Shown piece by piece: positions 35,517 to 44,256 of a DNA stretch of 64,000 bases. Source of the DNA: Paenibacillus kyungheensis (lineage in GTDB: Bacteria; Bacillota; Bacilli; Paenibacillales; Paenibacillaceae). The translations under genes were made by a program, and so were the position numbers. The stretch lies in the NCBI RefSeq assembly GCF_028606985.1, contig NZ_CP117416.1:3076001-3140000 (forward strand), given 5' to 3'. Position 1 is the first letter of the stretch; each line of letters starts with the position of its first letter. The notes below the pieces were generated by a model. It was not told where the DNA came from, made no database searches, and was given only the letters and a program-made list of their open reading frames with translations.

Positions 35517-36617
35517 GTGAACAAAATAATGTTATTCTGCCGATTCTATCGTCTCTACCGGCTAAGTATCGGCATAGGATGTATGCTATTGCTCAGTGCG
35601 TGCAGTATGTTGACCAATACAGGCGGACTACGTTCATCAGAACCACAACTGACAGTATTACCTCTGGATACTTTGATGCAAAAACAAGCCGATGAAGTGA
35701 TGTTGACCTCGGTAGCACCATTAAAAAATGTATATGGACGGACATGGTTATCGGATACAGAGCTGATTATCAACAAAAAAGATCGACTATACATGTATCA
35801 TCTCGAAAATGGTAAAGAAAATGCTTTAACACCCGGGCGCACATCACCTCAATATCTTGCGCTGACGTCTCAAGATGGTCAGCATGTGTTTTTTACAGAA
35901 GGTGTAGACGGTGATCCTTATCAGATTCTAGGATATATATGGGATGTATCAACAGGCAAAGTAACATCGATTGGTCAACTGGATATTACCAGTACAGTGA
36001 GTTGGGCAGATAATAAGCACTTAATTACTACTAAAGTAGGCGGCGGTATACTCTTAATCGATCTGAACGGACACTCTTCCAATGTGGTTCTGCCAGATGC
36101 GGTGCAACAACAAGACAGTCTGGATTCGGTACAAAAAGTCGGCAAAATTATTTACTATTTGAGTCCAGATACCATTGTCTATCGACTAGTACAATATGCG
36201 AATCAACCCGAGCCTACGATCACTCCGATCGCCCACGATGTTAGAGCCTTCACCGTATCTCCAGATGGACAGCGAATCGCGATAGAACAACGTGTGTGGA
36301 ATACAACTGAGCCTGCCAAATTAATCATGATCGATACAGAAGGTCATGTAGAAGGCACATTAGGTCAAGGAAGCTTAATCAGCCATAGTGTATGGTCTCC
36401 AGATAGTCGGATGCTTGCGTTCTCTATCCATCAGGTGAATCAGCAAGGGATGAACGGGCTGTATATTTTCGATCAACATACAGGTAAAACAACGCTGGTT
36501 TTTGCCAAAATTCAAGATGCCAACACTTCCATGCAATGGAATCCGTCGGGTGATCACTTGTCACTGTATGATGAGAGTCGCGGAGTCATGACCTATATTA
36601 TAGGAATCGAAAAATAA
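35517..36617 (+). CDS. WD40/TolB-like beta-propeller lipoprotein
   Basis: A 366-residue lipoprotein. The N-terminal hydrophobic stretch ends in a lipobox LLLSAC (Cys ~29). The mature part has PD40-type repeats: YLALTSQDGQHVFFTEG, FTVSPDGQRIAIEQ, SVWSPDSRMLAFSIH and QWNPSGDHLSLYDE. GTG 35517 lies 7 bases after AGGGAGATG. It follows the two-component genes at 107 bases in the same direction and is probably part of their operon, where it may modulate the kinase sensor domain at the outer membrane face. Ends with a strong terminator. Confidence 0.85.
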   Translation: MNKIMLFCRFYRLYRLSIGIGCMLLLSACSMLTNTGGLRSSEPQLTVLPLDTLMQKQADEVMLTSVAPLKNVYGRTWLSDTELIINKKDRLYMYHLENGKENALTPGRTSPQYLALTSQDGQHVFFTEGVDGDPYQILGYIWDVSTGKVTSIGQLDITSTVSWADNKHLITTKVGGGILLIDLNGHSSNVVLPDAVQQQDSLDSVQKVGKIIYYLSPDTIVYRLVQYANQPEPTITPIAHDVRAFTVSPDGQRIAIEQRVWNTTEPAKLIMIDTEGHVEGTLGQGSLISHSVWSPDSRMLAFSIHQVNQQGMNGLYIFDQHTGKTTLVFAKIQDANTSMQWNPSGDHLSLYDESRGVMTYIIGIEK

Positions 36618-36665
36618 GCTAAAGCCAAGATGATTGTAATGTATCTGTGGCTCTAGCTTATTTTT
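36616..36665 (+). terminator. Rho-independent terminator of the two-component operon
   Basis: AAGCTAAAGCCA / TGGCTCTAGCTT followed by ATTTTTG, immediately after the propeller lipoprotein stop. Confidence 0.85.
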
Positions 36666-36798
36666 GCTGTTTTAGATTATTTTTGTCATGATAAATGATG
36701 AATGTAACCTGCTTCTATTTCATCCAAACATCCTTATAATATTCAGCTTAAAGATTGTAGCTGTCATGCGTTCCAAATACAATAACACTTCTAAAGTG

Positions 36799-37146
36799 TC
36801 ACGATTTTACTTCTATATCTGTCTTACGAAATAATTGATATTCTCCATTCAACTGCTGGATTAACAAATGGTGATCTGCCGTCTGAAAGATTGGAGTACC
36901 TTTATCTACCGCATTAGACATCAGATGTTCTGGCGGGTACATCCCTGCATCCACGCGTTGTACAATTTCACCGACTGGCTGAATATCTGTATACTGCTTC
37001 ATATCTACAGATTGTCCGCCTATATATTGTTGATCATTATAATTAATAATAGCTGCATAAGAATCCGTATGATCTGCACTAGTATTACAACCTACAAGAA
37101 ATAATGAATATCCAAGTATACAGCAAGCCATAATAAATAGTCTCAT
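36799..37146 (-). CDS. Small lipoprotein of unknown function
   Basis: A 115-residue protein with a lipoprotein signal (ILGYSLFLVGC, Cys ~20). The short mature domain contains YAAIINYNDQQYIGGQ and VGEIVQRVDAGMYPPE. Similar small lipoproteins with the NYNDQQY-type strand occur in Bacillales, but no function is known. It has a paralogue-like counterpart in layout at 40974-41381 (also a small lipoprotein with an IxRxxYxxY-like beta domain). Single gene; ATG 37146 follows GAGGTG. Confidence 0.8.
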   Translation of the reverse strand: MRLFIMACCILGYSLFLVGCNTSADHTDSYAAIINYNDQQYIGGQSVDMKQYTDIQPVGEIVQRVDAGMYPPEHLMSNAVDKGTPIFQTADHHLLIQQLNGEYQLFRKTDIEVKS

Positions 37147-37321
37147 GCTTCACCTCTTTGGTTCTGAATAGGTTGCTTTCTCATATGTTTTGCTTTCATT
37201 TGATTTTTCTATGCTATTTCTTTACACTACAACACAATTAGGCATATCATAATTTTGTAAGATTATAACACAAAATCCATTTAACTATCGCCAATATCTT
37301 ATACATAAGGAGTACACTACA

Positions 37322-37822
37322 ATGAGTAAATCGTTATACCAACTTTTTCAAATCAAGCAAATTTCTTATCAGTATGATCTAAAGTTCGTCGATCAGTTGC
37401 TTCGGACTAAATATGGTGCTATCGAGGTTAGTAAAAGTACTGTAGAAGATTTAAAAAACGATCCGATGTGTTATTTTGATGCTATTTATAAATGTTATGT
37501 CATTACAGATGCAGTAGTTCTTGATTCTTTATTTACACCAGAAGAACGTTCGATACAATCAGAAATGGCAAAAGAAAATTCTAAATACCCAGCAGAAGAT
37601 GATAATGTTTGGAGAGATATCCAAGAAGGTCGAATGATTCGAGTGATTGTAGACTCGGATAATGGTAACACGATGACAGGCTTTAACTTACAAGGTTTAT
37701 GCGAGGTGTTGATGTATGAACTTTATGTACTTAAAGGCATTAAGCCGGAGGCTTGTACTGATCCTAATGATCCTTATTTTGCCCATTATCTGGAGTGCTT
37801 AGACAAAGCCGGTTATCTATAA
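37322..37822 (+). CDS. Unrecognised soluble protein
   Basis: I do not recognise this 166-residue protein. It is soluble, acidic, and has no signal peptide or repeats. Segments include YQLFQIKQISYQYDLKFVD, KCYVITDAVVLDSLFTPEE, MIRVIVDSDNGNTMTGFNL and a C-terminal DPNDPYFAHYLECLDKAGYL. ATG 37322 follows AAGGAG. Base composition and codon use look like the surrounding core genes. It stands alone and ends at a strong hairpin, so there is no operon context. Confidence 0.75.
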   Translation: MSKSLYQLFQIKQISYQYDLKFVDQLLRTKYGAIEVSKSTVEDLKNDPMCYFDAIYKCYVITDAVVLDSLFTPEERSIQSEMAKENSKYPAEDDNVWRDIQEGRMIRVIVDSDNGNTMTGFNLQGLCEVLMYELYVLKGIKPEACTDPNDPYFAHYLECLDKAGYL

Positions 37823-37841
37823 CTAAATACCTTATATTACA

Positions 37842-37875
37842 AAACAGTTCTGGATATATTCAGAACTGTTTTTCT
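37842..37875 (+). terminator. Rho-independent terminator
   Basis: AAACAGTTCTG / CAGAACTGTTT followed by TTCTT, 20 bases past the unknown gene's stop. Confidence 0.88.
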
Positions 37876-37921
37876 TATAAACAATCTGGATCATTATTAT
37901 TTACCTTTTCCACCTACTATG

Positions 37922-37952
37922 AAAGAAAAGCCCTTCAAAAATTCAAGGGCTT
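37922..37952 (-). terminator. Rho-independent terminator of the mannanase gene
   Basis: On the reverse strand AAGCCCTT / AAGGGCTT is followed by a TTTTCTTTC tract, just past the GH26 stop. Confidence 0.8.
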
Positions 37953-37968
37953 CTGCAATATCCTTCTA

Positions 37969-40056
37969 TTACTCGGGTACGTTCGTACTTCCATCATGGT
38001 AAGCTTCAATATCATCGAAATACAACGTGCCTGATGTCACTGAGGAACTTTCACCTTTATTGACATAGATTGAGAACATTCGTACATCTTTCAAACTTGA
38101 TTGTGTAATCACTTTATTAGCATTCGCTGTGTCCCATGGTGCTGGCTTGAAGTCGGTAAAAGGAATCTGAATCATCCCTGCTTCTGTTCCATGAAGCGAA
38201 GGATAGGCTTCAAAAGAAGTGCCATTGATGTTGATCTGAATGACTAGCTTATTATCGCTACCATCGGGCTTCATCCAGAAACGAACTGCATTAGCGCCTG
38301 ACCAGTCACTATTTTGCATATTTTTGGACTCACCTGTATAGCCTTGGCTGTTCAGCGTATAGTCATATTTCAGACCGTATTTGCCACTATTTTTGCCATA
38401 CGTACTGAGTGTGACTGTGTTCGGATCGCCTGCCATCACATACGCTTGATCTAGCAATTCATTGCTACCTTTATACGTTTCAAATGGATCGACTACCCAT
38501 GGATCGGTTATCCCATCACTATCACTTACATACAATTGCACCGTTTGGGTAAGCACCTGACCACCTTTGAGATCAACTTGTACAGTTAATGTGGTTCCTT
38601 CTTCTGCAAGAGAAGCATCCGGTGTCCAATCGGCAACATAATAGAATCCGTCTGCATCTTTTCTCATTTTATATTCGGTGCTACTACCCTGCACTTGATA
38701 GGTCACTTTCGCAATCTTGGCTTCATTCACTCGTACTCTAATCGTTGTCGGCTTGCTCAGTGGAATCGTTGCATTGTTGATCGGTGAAACGATATGCATA
38801 AATGGTTGCTCTTTGGCTACTTTGGACTTCTGCTGATACGGGCGATCTGCCACCACTTCCTGACGGAACGCAGTATATGGGTCATTATAAAAAGCTTGGA
38901 AATCTGGTAACAGTTCATGATCGCCTAACCCATTTGGTGCATCCCGATAAGGGACAAAGATAGAATCGGTATTAAAGTTCGCCCATGTTAGCATATACGC
39001 CATCTTTTTCGCTTGAGGATCAGACTGCAATGCTTTTAACAGCTTGGTAAAAAACTGCAAATCCTTCGTCCCTGTCGGCTTCACATTCGAATAGCCAAAT
39101 TCGGTAAAAGCAGAAATTTTGCCTTTCTGCTCTGCAATCTCAGCGACTAATCGTGCATCTTGGACTGCTGCATCGTACCATGTCGGTGTATTGCCATCAT
39201 AATACGTATCAAATCCCAGAATATCGACATAATCATCCCCTGGATACGTCTCCAAATAAGTATCTGCATCCTGATTGAATGGACTACCCGGTGAGAACGC
39301 ATACAAGAAATTATGCACCTTTTTCACATCGCGTAAATATTCTACTGTATACCGATAAATCTCAACATACTCTTCTTTCGTCCGATAAGGCGCACCCCAC
39401 CAGAACCAACCGCCATTCTGCTCATGGAAAGGACGGAAAATCACAGGAATCGCTTGTCCACGATCATCTTTAAGATGATGAGCAAAGTCGGCAACCTGAT
39501 CGAGAAAAGCATTATAATCTGCATGCTTGTCTCCACCCGGCAAGATATGGCTAATTACATTCCCTTTGGTATCATAAAAATCATTCCCTGTCACAAAGTT
39601 AGGCATATGCGAACTTAAGTTGAGCACACCACCTTGCTCGTAAGCCGACTTCATTACCTTAACCAGATTGTCCCGATTCTCCGTAGCTGATCCACCATAT
39701 ACTCCGGGCTTCTCAAATCCTTCTAGACTTAACGTATCCCATCCAAATACTCCAGGTAGATCGCCAACGGATCGTTCCACTTCAGATTGTGTTCCATCTT
39801 CGGCTGTAATCCCGATCCCTTCCGTAGTGGCATGTTGGTGACCGAATAATATGTCTTTGCCTTCGTTATTCAGTAAATACGTAAATAGCGAACGTGTAGC
39901 TTTGGTTGCGTCTGCATCTGCTAGATTCACGATCTGCGATTGAGATGTTTTACTATTGACCGCTTCTGCCTCATCTTCTGCCTGTGCCACTTGCCCTACT
40001 ATTGGTGATACTGCCAGCACTATTGCCAATACCCCTATCGCCCAACGCTTCCTCAT
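37969..40056 (-). CDS. Secreted GH26 beta-mannanase with Ig-like and carbohydrate-binding modules
   Basis: A 695-residue secreted enzyme. Signal peptide 1-~27 (GVLAIVLAVSPIVGQVAQA). GH26 catalytic domain ~45-385: the acid/base Glu lies in PVIFRPFHEQNGGWFWWG (~210) and the nucleophile Glu in ISAFTEFGYSN (~315), the family's usual pair. An Ig-like linker domain (~410-500, INNATIPLSKPTTIRVRV) precedes a C-terminal beta-sandwich CBM (~515-690, YTGESKNMQNSDWSGANAVR, TLYFDDIEAY), which resembles mannan-binding CBM27/CBM11. It should cleave beta-1,4-mannan or galactomannan outside the cell. ATG 40056 has GAGGAG 8 bases ahead. A cre-like site lies upstream. With the GH27 alpha-galactosidase at 47137 it covers backbone and side-chain cleavage. 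Confidence 0.93.
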   Translation of the reverse strand: MRKRWAIGVLAIVLAVSPIVGQVAQAEDEAEAVNSKTSQSQIVNLADADATKATRSLFTYLLNNEGKDILFGHQHATTEGIGITAEDGTQSEVERSVGDLPGVFGWDTLSLEGFEKPGVYGGSATENRDNLVKVMKSAYEQGGVLNLSSHMPNFVTGNDFYDTKGNVISHILPGGDKHADYNAFLDQVADFAHHLKDDRGQAIPVIFRPFHEQNGGWFWWGAPYRTKEEYVEIYRYTVEYLRDVKKVHNFLYAFSPGSPFNQDADTYLETYPGDDYVDILGFDTYYDGNTPTWYDAAVQDARLVAEIAEQKGKISAFTEFGYSNVKPTGTKDLQFFTKLLKALQSDPQAKKMAYMLTWANFNTDSIFVPYRDAPNGLGDHELLPDFQAFYNDPYTAFRQEVVADRPYQQKSKVAKEQPFMHIVSPINNATIPLSKPTTIRVRVNEAKIAKVTYQVQGSSTEYKMRKDADGFYYVADWTPDASLAEEGTTLTVQVDLKGGQVLTQTVQLYVSDSDGITDPWVVDPFETYKGSNELLDQAYVMAGDPNTVTLSTYGKNSGKYGLKYDYTLNSQGYTGESKNMQNSDWSGANAVRFWMKPDGSDNKLVIQININGTSFEAYPSLHGTEAGMIQIPFTDFKPAPWDTANANKVITQSSLKDVRMFSIYVNKGESSSVTSGTLYFDDIEAYHDGSTNVPE

Positions 40057-40094
40057 TATCACAACTCCTCTGTTGTTGGAATAACTATCTGTGT

Positions 40095-40108
40095 AGATAG
40101 CGCTTACA
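40095..40108. promoter_or_regulatory. Cre-like site upstream of mannanase gene
   Basis: AGATAGCGCTTACA matches the CcpA consensus TGWAANCGNTNWCA at all but two positions and lies about 40 bases upstream of the GH26 start. It suggests glucose repression of mannanase expression. Confidence 0.5.
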
Positions 40109-40240
40109 GAGTTAAATATACAAAAGTATAAGGGAGGATTATATAGGAAAATAAGGAAAAAATAGTGTTATAACAAACATACTCTTTTCCTTATTCTTGT
40201 CTGTACACTCTTTATGTAAAACTAATTATAATAATGCCAA

Positions 40241-40612
40241 CTATACATACAACTCTAGATTTTTAAGATCAATAATAAAAGAATGACTGAGCAAGATATC
40301 TAATCCTAATAATCCTTGATGATTCTTAGGTAGAATACCAACATCTATTTCAATATTACTAATAATTTCTGAATCAATCTGAATTGAATCTACTACTTTT
40401 GTAAAAAATGGGGCGCTCCCACCTATTCCATATGCTTCATAAATAGCATCCCCATTTTCATACACTAAACCTATTTCTTCTAAAATATCAGGGCTAAATA
40501 TAGTGTGAGAAGAACCTGTATCTATAATAACATTGTTAATTTGCACTGACTTCCCTCGAAATTTAACAGTGAGTGAGATAGTCATTAATTGCCCATCGTA
40601 ATTAATTTTCAT
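40241..40612 (-). CDS. Retropepsin-like single-domain aspartic protease
   Basis: A 123-residue protein. One aspartic protease lobe: NNVIIDTGSSHTIFSPDIL contains the catalytic D-T-G-S (~28), and the later GLLGLDILLSHSFIIDL carries the hydrophobic-hydrophobic-Gly pattern near the flap-to-C-terminus. YGIGGSAPFF is the flap-like strand. Retropepsin-like proteins act as dimers. No signal peptide or membrane helix, so it is probably cytosolic. It overlaps the small gene upstream (11 bases), so the pair forms a unit. Substrate unknown; self-processing or partner cleavage is possible. Confidence 0.82.
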   Translation of the reverse strand: MKINYDGQLMTISLTVKFRGKSVQINNVIIDTGSSHTIFSPDILEEIGLVYENGDAIYEAYGIGGSAPFFTKVVDSIQIDSEIISNIEIDVGILPKNHQGLLGLDILLSHSFIIDLKNLELYV

Positions 40613-40856
40613 TCAAACGTCTCACTCTCATTAAAGGATCTTTACGCAAATGTATAATACAATCTGGATTAGCAGTATGATACACCAAATTACCTTCCCC
40701 AGCTTGAAAAAATTCTTTATTTGCATCTTCAGCCAAAACAGTGCGAATAGGAGCGACTTCATCTACGATTTTCTTGTTATCTTCTTCATGATATTGAAGG
40801 ATAGATACTAATACAAATTGATCTGGAAACAGTTCCCTTACTTCCTGCCATTTCAC
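40602..40856 (-). CDS. Small partner protein of the retropepsin
   Basis: An 84-residue soluble protein (opening MKWQEVRELFPDQFVLVSIL, later VRRLNEN). The W-x-E-V-x-x-x-F-P opening is common in small bacterial proteins encoded directly upstream of retropepsin-like genes, and some are treated as antitoxin-like. The last codons overlap the protease start, which indicates translational coupling. Acidic middle (HEEDNKKIVDEV). No catalytic motif is visible. It may be the substrate, inhibitor or targeting partner of the protease. Confidence 0.78.
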   Translation of the reverse strand: MKWQEVRELFPDQFVLVSILQYHEEDNKKIVDEVAPIRTVLAEDANKEFFQAGEGNLVYHTANPDCIIHLRKDPLMRVRRLNEN

Positions 40857-40973
40857 GATAATACCCTCCCAAATAATAATAGCTATATTTTATTTTCACT
40901 TTAATTTTATCATATCCATTCAATCGTTATATACGTAATTTGATATTTCAGCATAACTATAACGATACTATAC

Positions 40974-41381
40974 TTATCCTTCTTCAAGCGCCTTGTATAC
41001 TTTATAGTAATCCTTACCTTTAATAGCAAGTTGATCTATATGAACTGCATTTTTGATTTGATATATTTCGGTTCCGATTGGAAGTATTGTAGACATGAAC
41101 TCTGTAAAAGATTCATCGGATTTATAATGATGTTGAATCGTTCCTAACTTCTCTCCGATCTGGTTATTCTTTATGGTGAGCTGTTGATCCACAACATATA
41201 CACGATCACCAAATATAAATAAATCTGCGTATGGTGAATCACGGATCGTTTCTCGGGCTAAAATTTCTGTCGTGCTGATTTCTGTAATGTTGTTAGATTG
41301 TACTCCTTGCTGGGTATGTATGGTATTGGGACTACAACCTAGCAGTGTCGCTAATAAGGTGAGTACTATGGCTGATTTCAA
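40974..41381 (-). CDS. Small lipoprotein of unknown function
   Basis: A 135-residue lipoprotein: short signal IVLTLLATLLGC (Cys ~16), then a Ser/Asn/Gln linker and a compact domain with DLFIFGDRVYVVDQQ, IGTEIYQIKNAVHIDQLAIK and DYYKVYKALEEG. The pattern resembles the small lipoproteins that follow NisI/DUF3221-like folds, but I cannot assign a family. ATG 41381 has AGGAGAGA upstream. Monocistronic. Confidence 0.75.
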   Translation of the reverse strand: MKSAIVLTLLATLLGCSPNTIHTQQGVQSNNITEISTTEILARETIRDSPYADLFIFGDRVYVVDQQLTIKNNQIGEKLGTIQHHYKSDESFTEFMSTILPIGTEIYQIKNAVHIDQLAIKGKDYYKVYKALEEG

Positions 41382-41510
41382 ATTAAAGTTCTCTCCTCTC
41401 TAATTTATTCTCAAATGGGTATGTAGATTCTAAACAGATATAATATTTCAAACCATACTAGATTCTGCTATTATAAACAACAAATAAAGAGCCTAAGGAG
41501 TTTACATATC

Positions 41511-42029
41511 TTGCACATTAGAAAAGCAACACTTTAAGATGCAGAAGATATTGCCAGAGTTCATGTAGACAGTTGGAAAACAACCTATAAAGGCATCATT
41601 CCAGACGAATTTCTTAACAATCTATCCTATACCCAGCGAAATGATCTATGGATGCAAGCCATAACACAACAAGATCACTTCATTATGGTAGCAGAGAATT
41701 TCGAAGGTCAGATTGTCGGATTTGCAGATGGTTGGAAAAAAGAAACCAACATCGTCCCTCACTCGGGTGACTTAACTTCGATCTATATACTGGAGTCTTA
41801 TCAAGATAAAGGTATGGGTAAGCAACTACTCCAATCTTTATTTAAGATATTCAAGCAATTGGGCTGGCAAAAAGTATTTGTTGAAGTGCTAGAAGATAAT
41901 AAAACATGTGAATGGTATGAGTATTATGGTGCGACATTGTGTAAGACTGTGCCTATCCAAATAGGTGGCGTGCTTCTCAATGAACGAATCTATGAATGGA
42001 ATAATATCGACGACGTATTAGCAAGATGA
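41511..42029 (+). pseudogene. GNAT acetyltransferase gene with early in-frame TAA
   Basis: AAGGAG lies upstream of TTG 41511, which opens the frame L-H-I-R-K-A-T-L, then TAA at 41535-41537. The same frame continues DAEDIARVHVDSWKTTYKGI and the full GNAT fold, including the acetyl-CoA loop YQDKGMGKQLLQSLF and the C-terminal NERIYEW. GNAT proteins normally read R-K-A-x-x-E/x-D-A at this point, so a sense codon has become TAA. An internal ATG at 41652 could restart translation but would lose the first strand and helices. Probable recent pseudogene or sequencing-error candidate. Confidence 0.8.
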
Positions 42030-42059
42030 TGAACATAAATTGATACTTCTTCAAGTAAA

Positions 42060-42091
42060 AAAGCCTATTCGGTAATAGTCGAATAGGCTTT
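42060..42091. terminator. Bidirectional rho-independent terminator
   Basis: AAAGCCTATTCG / CGAATAGGCTTT between the GNAT pseudogene and the convergent small gene. Confidence 0.85.
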
Positions 42092-42128
42092 AACATTAAA
42101 CAGCATATGATGCAATGTAAAAGTAGGG

Positions 42129-42368
42129 TTAGGCTTCAAGATCGGGTTGAATATAAAAAGGTTCCATATTGATCGTGGACAAATATTGGCGGAAGCGGGA
42201 TAGTTCTTGGGCTGCCCTCTCCTTATGTTGAAATGTACCTACCGCAAAAGCAGATTCGACTGAGCCGTCTCCTACATAAGCAGAAAGAACAGCTCCTTCG
42301 GTTGATGTTTCTAGGGTAAGGGCAACAGATTTGACGATGGTTTGCTCATCTTGACTGATGATCCACAT
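42129..42368 (-). CDS. Small protein of unknown function
   Basis: A 79-residue soluble protein (MWIISQDEQTIVKSVALTL at the start; GTFQHKERAAQELSRFRQYL near the end). The W-I-I-S-Q-D opening with a C-terminal helix occurs in short hypothetical proteins of Firmicutes and their phages, with no assigned function. ATG 42368 follows GAGAGGAG. No operon partner; convergent with the GNAT pseudogene. Confidence 0.75.
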   Translation of the reverse strand: MWIISQDEQTIVKSVALTLETSTEGAVLSAYVGDGSVESAFAVGTFQHKERAAQELSRFRQYLSTINMEPFYIQPDLEA

Positions 42369-42544
42369 GTTTGTTTTCTCCTCTCGGGCTATGTATAAGA
42401 GGAGTATAAAACAATTTAGTGAAAGATAGAATATGAGGCAACAAATCGTTGCATTATTATAATTATAAGAGACTGATTGTTATGATATATGATTACATTA
42501 TAGTTTTAAATTTAATTTGATAACTTTTCAAGAACTAGAAGCAT

Positions 42545-43426
42545 TTAATTTTTTTTATTTAGAAATTGAAAAATAATTGTTATTATTAATCCAATTACAG
42601 TTAAATTAGCTGGTATTTTTGAATAATCTTCAGTTTTATTTATATAGATAATAAGTAATATACCTAAAAACGATACTACCGTGATTCTAAACACGACACT
42701 ATTGACTATTTTAACAATCCAATCAATATTTTTTTTCTTTTCTATTTCTGTTCTCATTTTTAATTTACATTCATTTAGTATAGTCTTTATACAATTTGTA
42801 TTAAAAAATCTTTGTTCATTCTCATGATAAATTGGTTTTTCTGAATTCGATATACAATATATTGAAAGATATGTTTTTTTTATCTCACTAATTAATAGAA
42901 GAATCACATCTTTAGTTTCTTTGTTATTATCTTTTTGGTAAATTCTCCATAAATCCCTATTCCAAAAATTTTTTAAATCTTCTATTAACTCTATATCAAA
43001 TGTTGAGTTATTAAAAATAAAAAGATTCTGAGTATTTTTTTGTAATTTAGTATAATGATTCACTAATCTTCTTGTGATTATTCTAATTTTTTCTGTATTT
43101 TTATCTTTAGAAATATATTCTTCTAAAATACAATGATAAATATATAATTTAACATTTAAATTTTTTCCAGATATCGGATCTTTTTGTGCTATTAACAAAA
43201 GAAATACAGATAATATATAATTAAAAACATTTATTATTATCCATTTCTCAGAGAATGCATTAAGAATTGAAAGAATAAATCCGAATAATAGAAATCCAAA
43301 TGTAGAAAATAGCAATAAAAAAATTCCAACGTAAAAAAAAATTATACTTCTAGTAATATTTTCATGTATAGAATTTCTTTCTTTAAATGTAAGCACATCT
43401 TCTAAATATTTTTTATCATTAATCAT
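42545..43426 (-). CDS. AT-rich multi-helix membrane protein
   Basis: A protein of about 293 residues with hydrophobic segments near residues 25-90 (SIIFFYVGIFLLLFSTFGFL and NVFNYILSVFLLLIA) and 245-290 (ITVVSFLGILLIIYI, LTVIGLIITIIFQFL). Between them is a charged, helical cytoplasmic domain. ATG 43426 follows GGAGG; the Met at 43438 overlaps that site. GC content is about 25-30 percent, well below flanking genes. No family is recognised. The layout (membrane anchors around a helical domain) and its place beside a second AT-rich membrane protein and an Mrr-NERD cluster suggest a defence-type effector. Confidence 0.75.
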   Translation of the reverse strand: MINDKKYLEDVLTFKERNSIHENITRSIIFFYVGIFLLLFSTFGFLLFGFILSILNAFSEKWIIINVFNYILSVFLLLIAQKDPISGKNLNVKLYIYHCILEEYISKDKNTEKIRIITRRLVNHYTKLQKNTQNLFIFNNSTFDIELIEDLKNFWNRDLWRIYQKDNNKETKDVILLLISEIKKTYLSIYCISNSEKPIYHENEQRFFNTNCIKTILNECKLKMRTEIEKKKNIDWIVKIVNSVVFRITVVSFLGILLIIYINKTEDYSKIPANLTVIGLIITIIFQFLNKKN

Positions 43427-43537
43427 AACATCCTCCATTTTCTATATACTAATGTTATCTATAAGCTGATATTACTAATAAAGTATGATCTTTTTGATAT
43501 AAATTCTATTTATTAAAAAAATTAAAAGATTCTGAAA

Positions 43538-44170
43538 TCAAACTTTCTTTCCATAAATTTCTCCTAAAAACTTATTTTGTATTTCTTGAAGAAGTTTATT
43601 TATTCTCAATAGATCTTCTGAGGTTTCTTTAGCTATTTTTTCTGCAAGTGCTCCAATGTATTGATCGCTATATCCTATGTTTTCAGTGAAATAACTATTA
43701 AATTCGTTAATTAATATTGCGATACTTCCTCCCTTTTCATAAATCCATTCAATCTCTTCCGAAAAATCCTGTAGAATAATTTCTCTTTTTTTATATTGAA
43801 TGACAATTTGTATAGTACTATCGTGCTGTTTTTTCTCTGCTTTAGAAAAGTACTGTTTAAAAGTATCTAAGTCGACCTTACCATTTAAAAATATAAGATA
43901 AATTTCTTTTATAGCTAAAATTTCTTGCCAACTTGTCTTGACAAGAGTAATAGCTTCTATAAGCTCATCAGCTGCTTTTAAACCTAAATCTCTTTTGAAC
44001 TTTTCAACATCATTTTGTCGATTCCTCTTTTGTGTTCTATCTACATTAAAATATACTATTAATATAGAAAGTGATGTTAACAACGGACCTAATCCAGATA
44101 TTATTTGAAAAAAGTATGCCACTTCGTTTCCAAGTAACTTTAAAAATTCTAAATACTCTTTTATTATCAT
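43538..44170 (-). CDS. AT-rich single-helix membrane protein
   Basis: A 210-residue protein: one N-terminal membrane helix (LGPLLTSLSILIVYF, ~28-45) followed by a long charged helical domain (KFKRDLGLKAADELIEAI, LLRINKLLQEIQNKFLG). No family is recognised. The N-terminal helix plus coiled-coil pattern resembles small membrane effectors of abortive systems, but this is only topological. It is as AT-rich as the next gene (42545-43426), which follows in the same direction after 111 bases. ATG 44170 has AGGAGG about 7 bases ahead. Confidence 0.72.
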   Translation of the reverse strand: MIIKEYLEFLKLLGNEVAYFFQIISGLGPLLTSLSILIVYFNVDRTQKRNRQNDVEKFKRDLGLKAADELIEAITLVKTSWQEILAIKEIYLIFLNGKVDLDTFKQYFSKAEKKQHDSTIQIVIQYKKREIILQDFSEEIEWIYEKGGSIAILINEFNSYFTENIGYSDQYIGALAEKIAKETSEDLLRINKLLQEIQNKFLGEIYGKKV

Positions 44171-44256
44171 TTTTTCCTCCTACTCATATTACATTATTTA
44201 TATATTTTAACTTTTGGAATTTTATCATAAAAAAATATATTTTCTACTCCTTTAAC

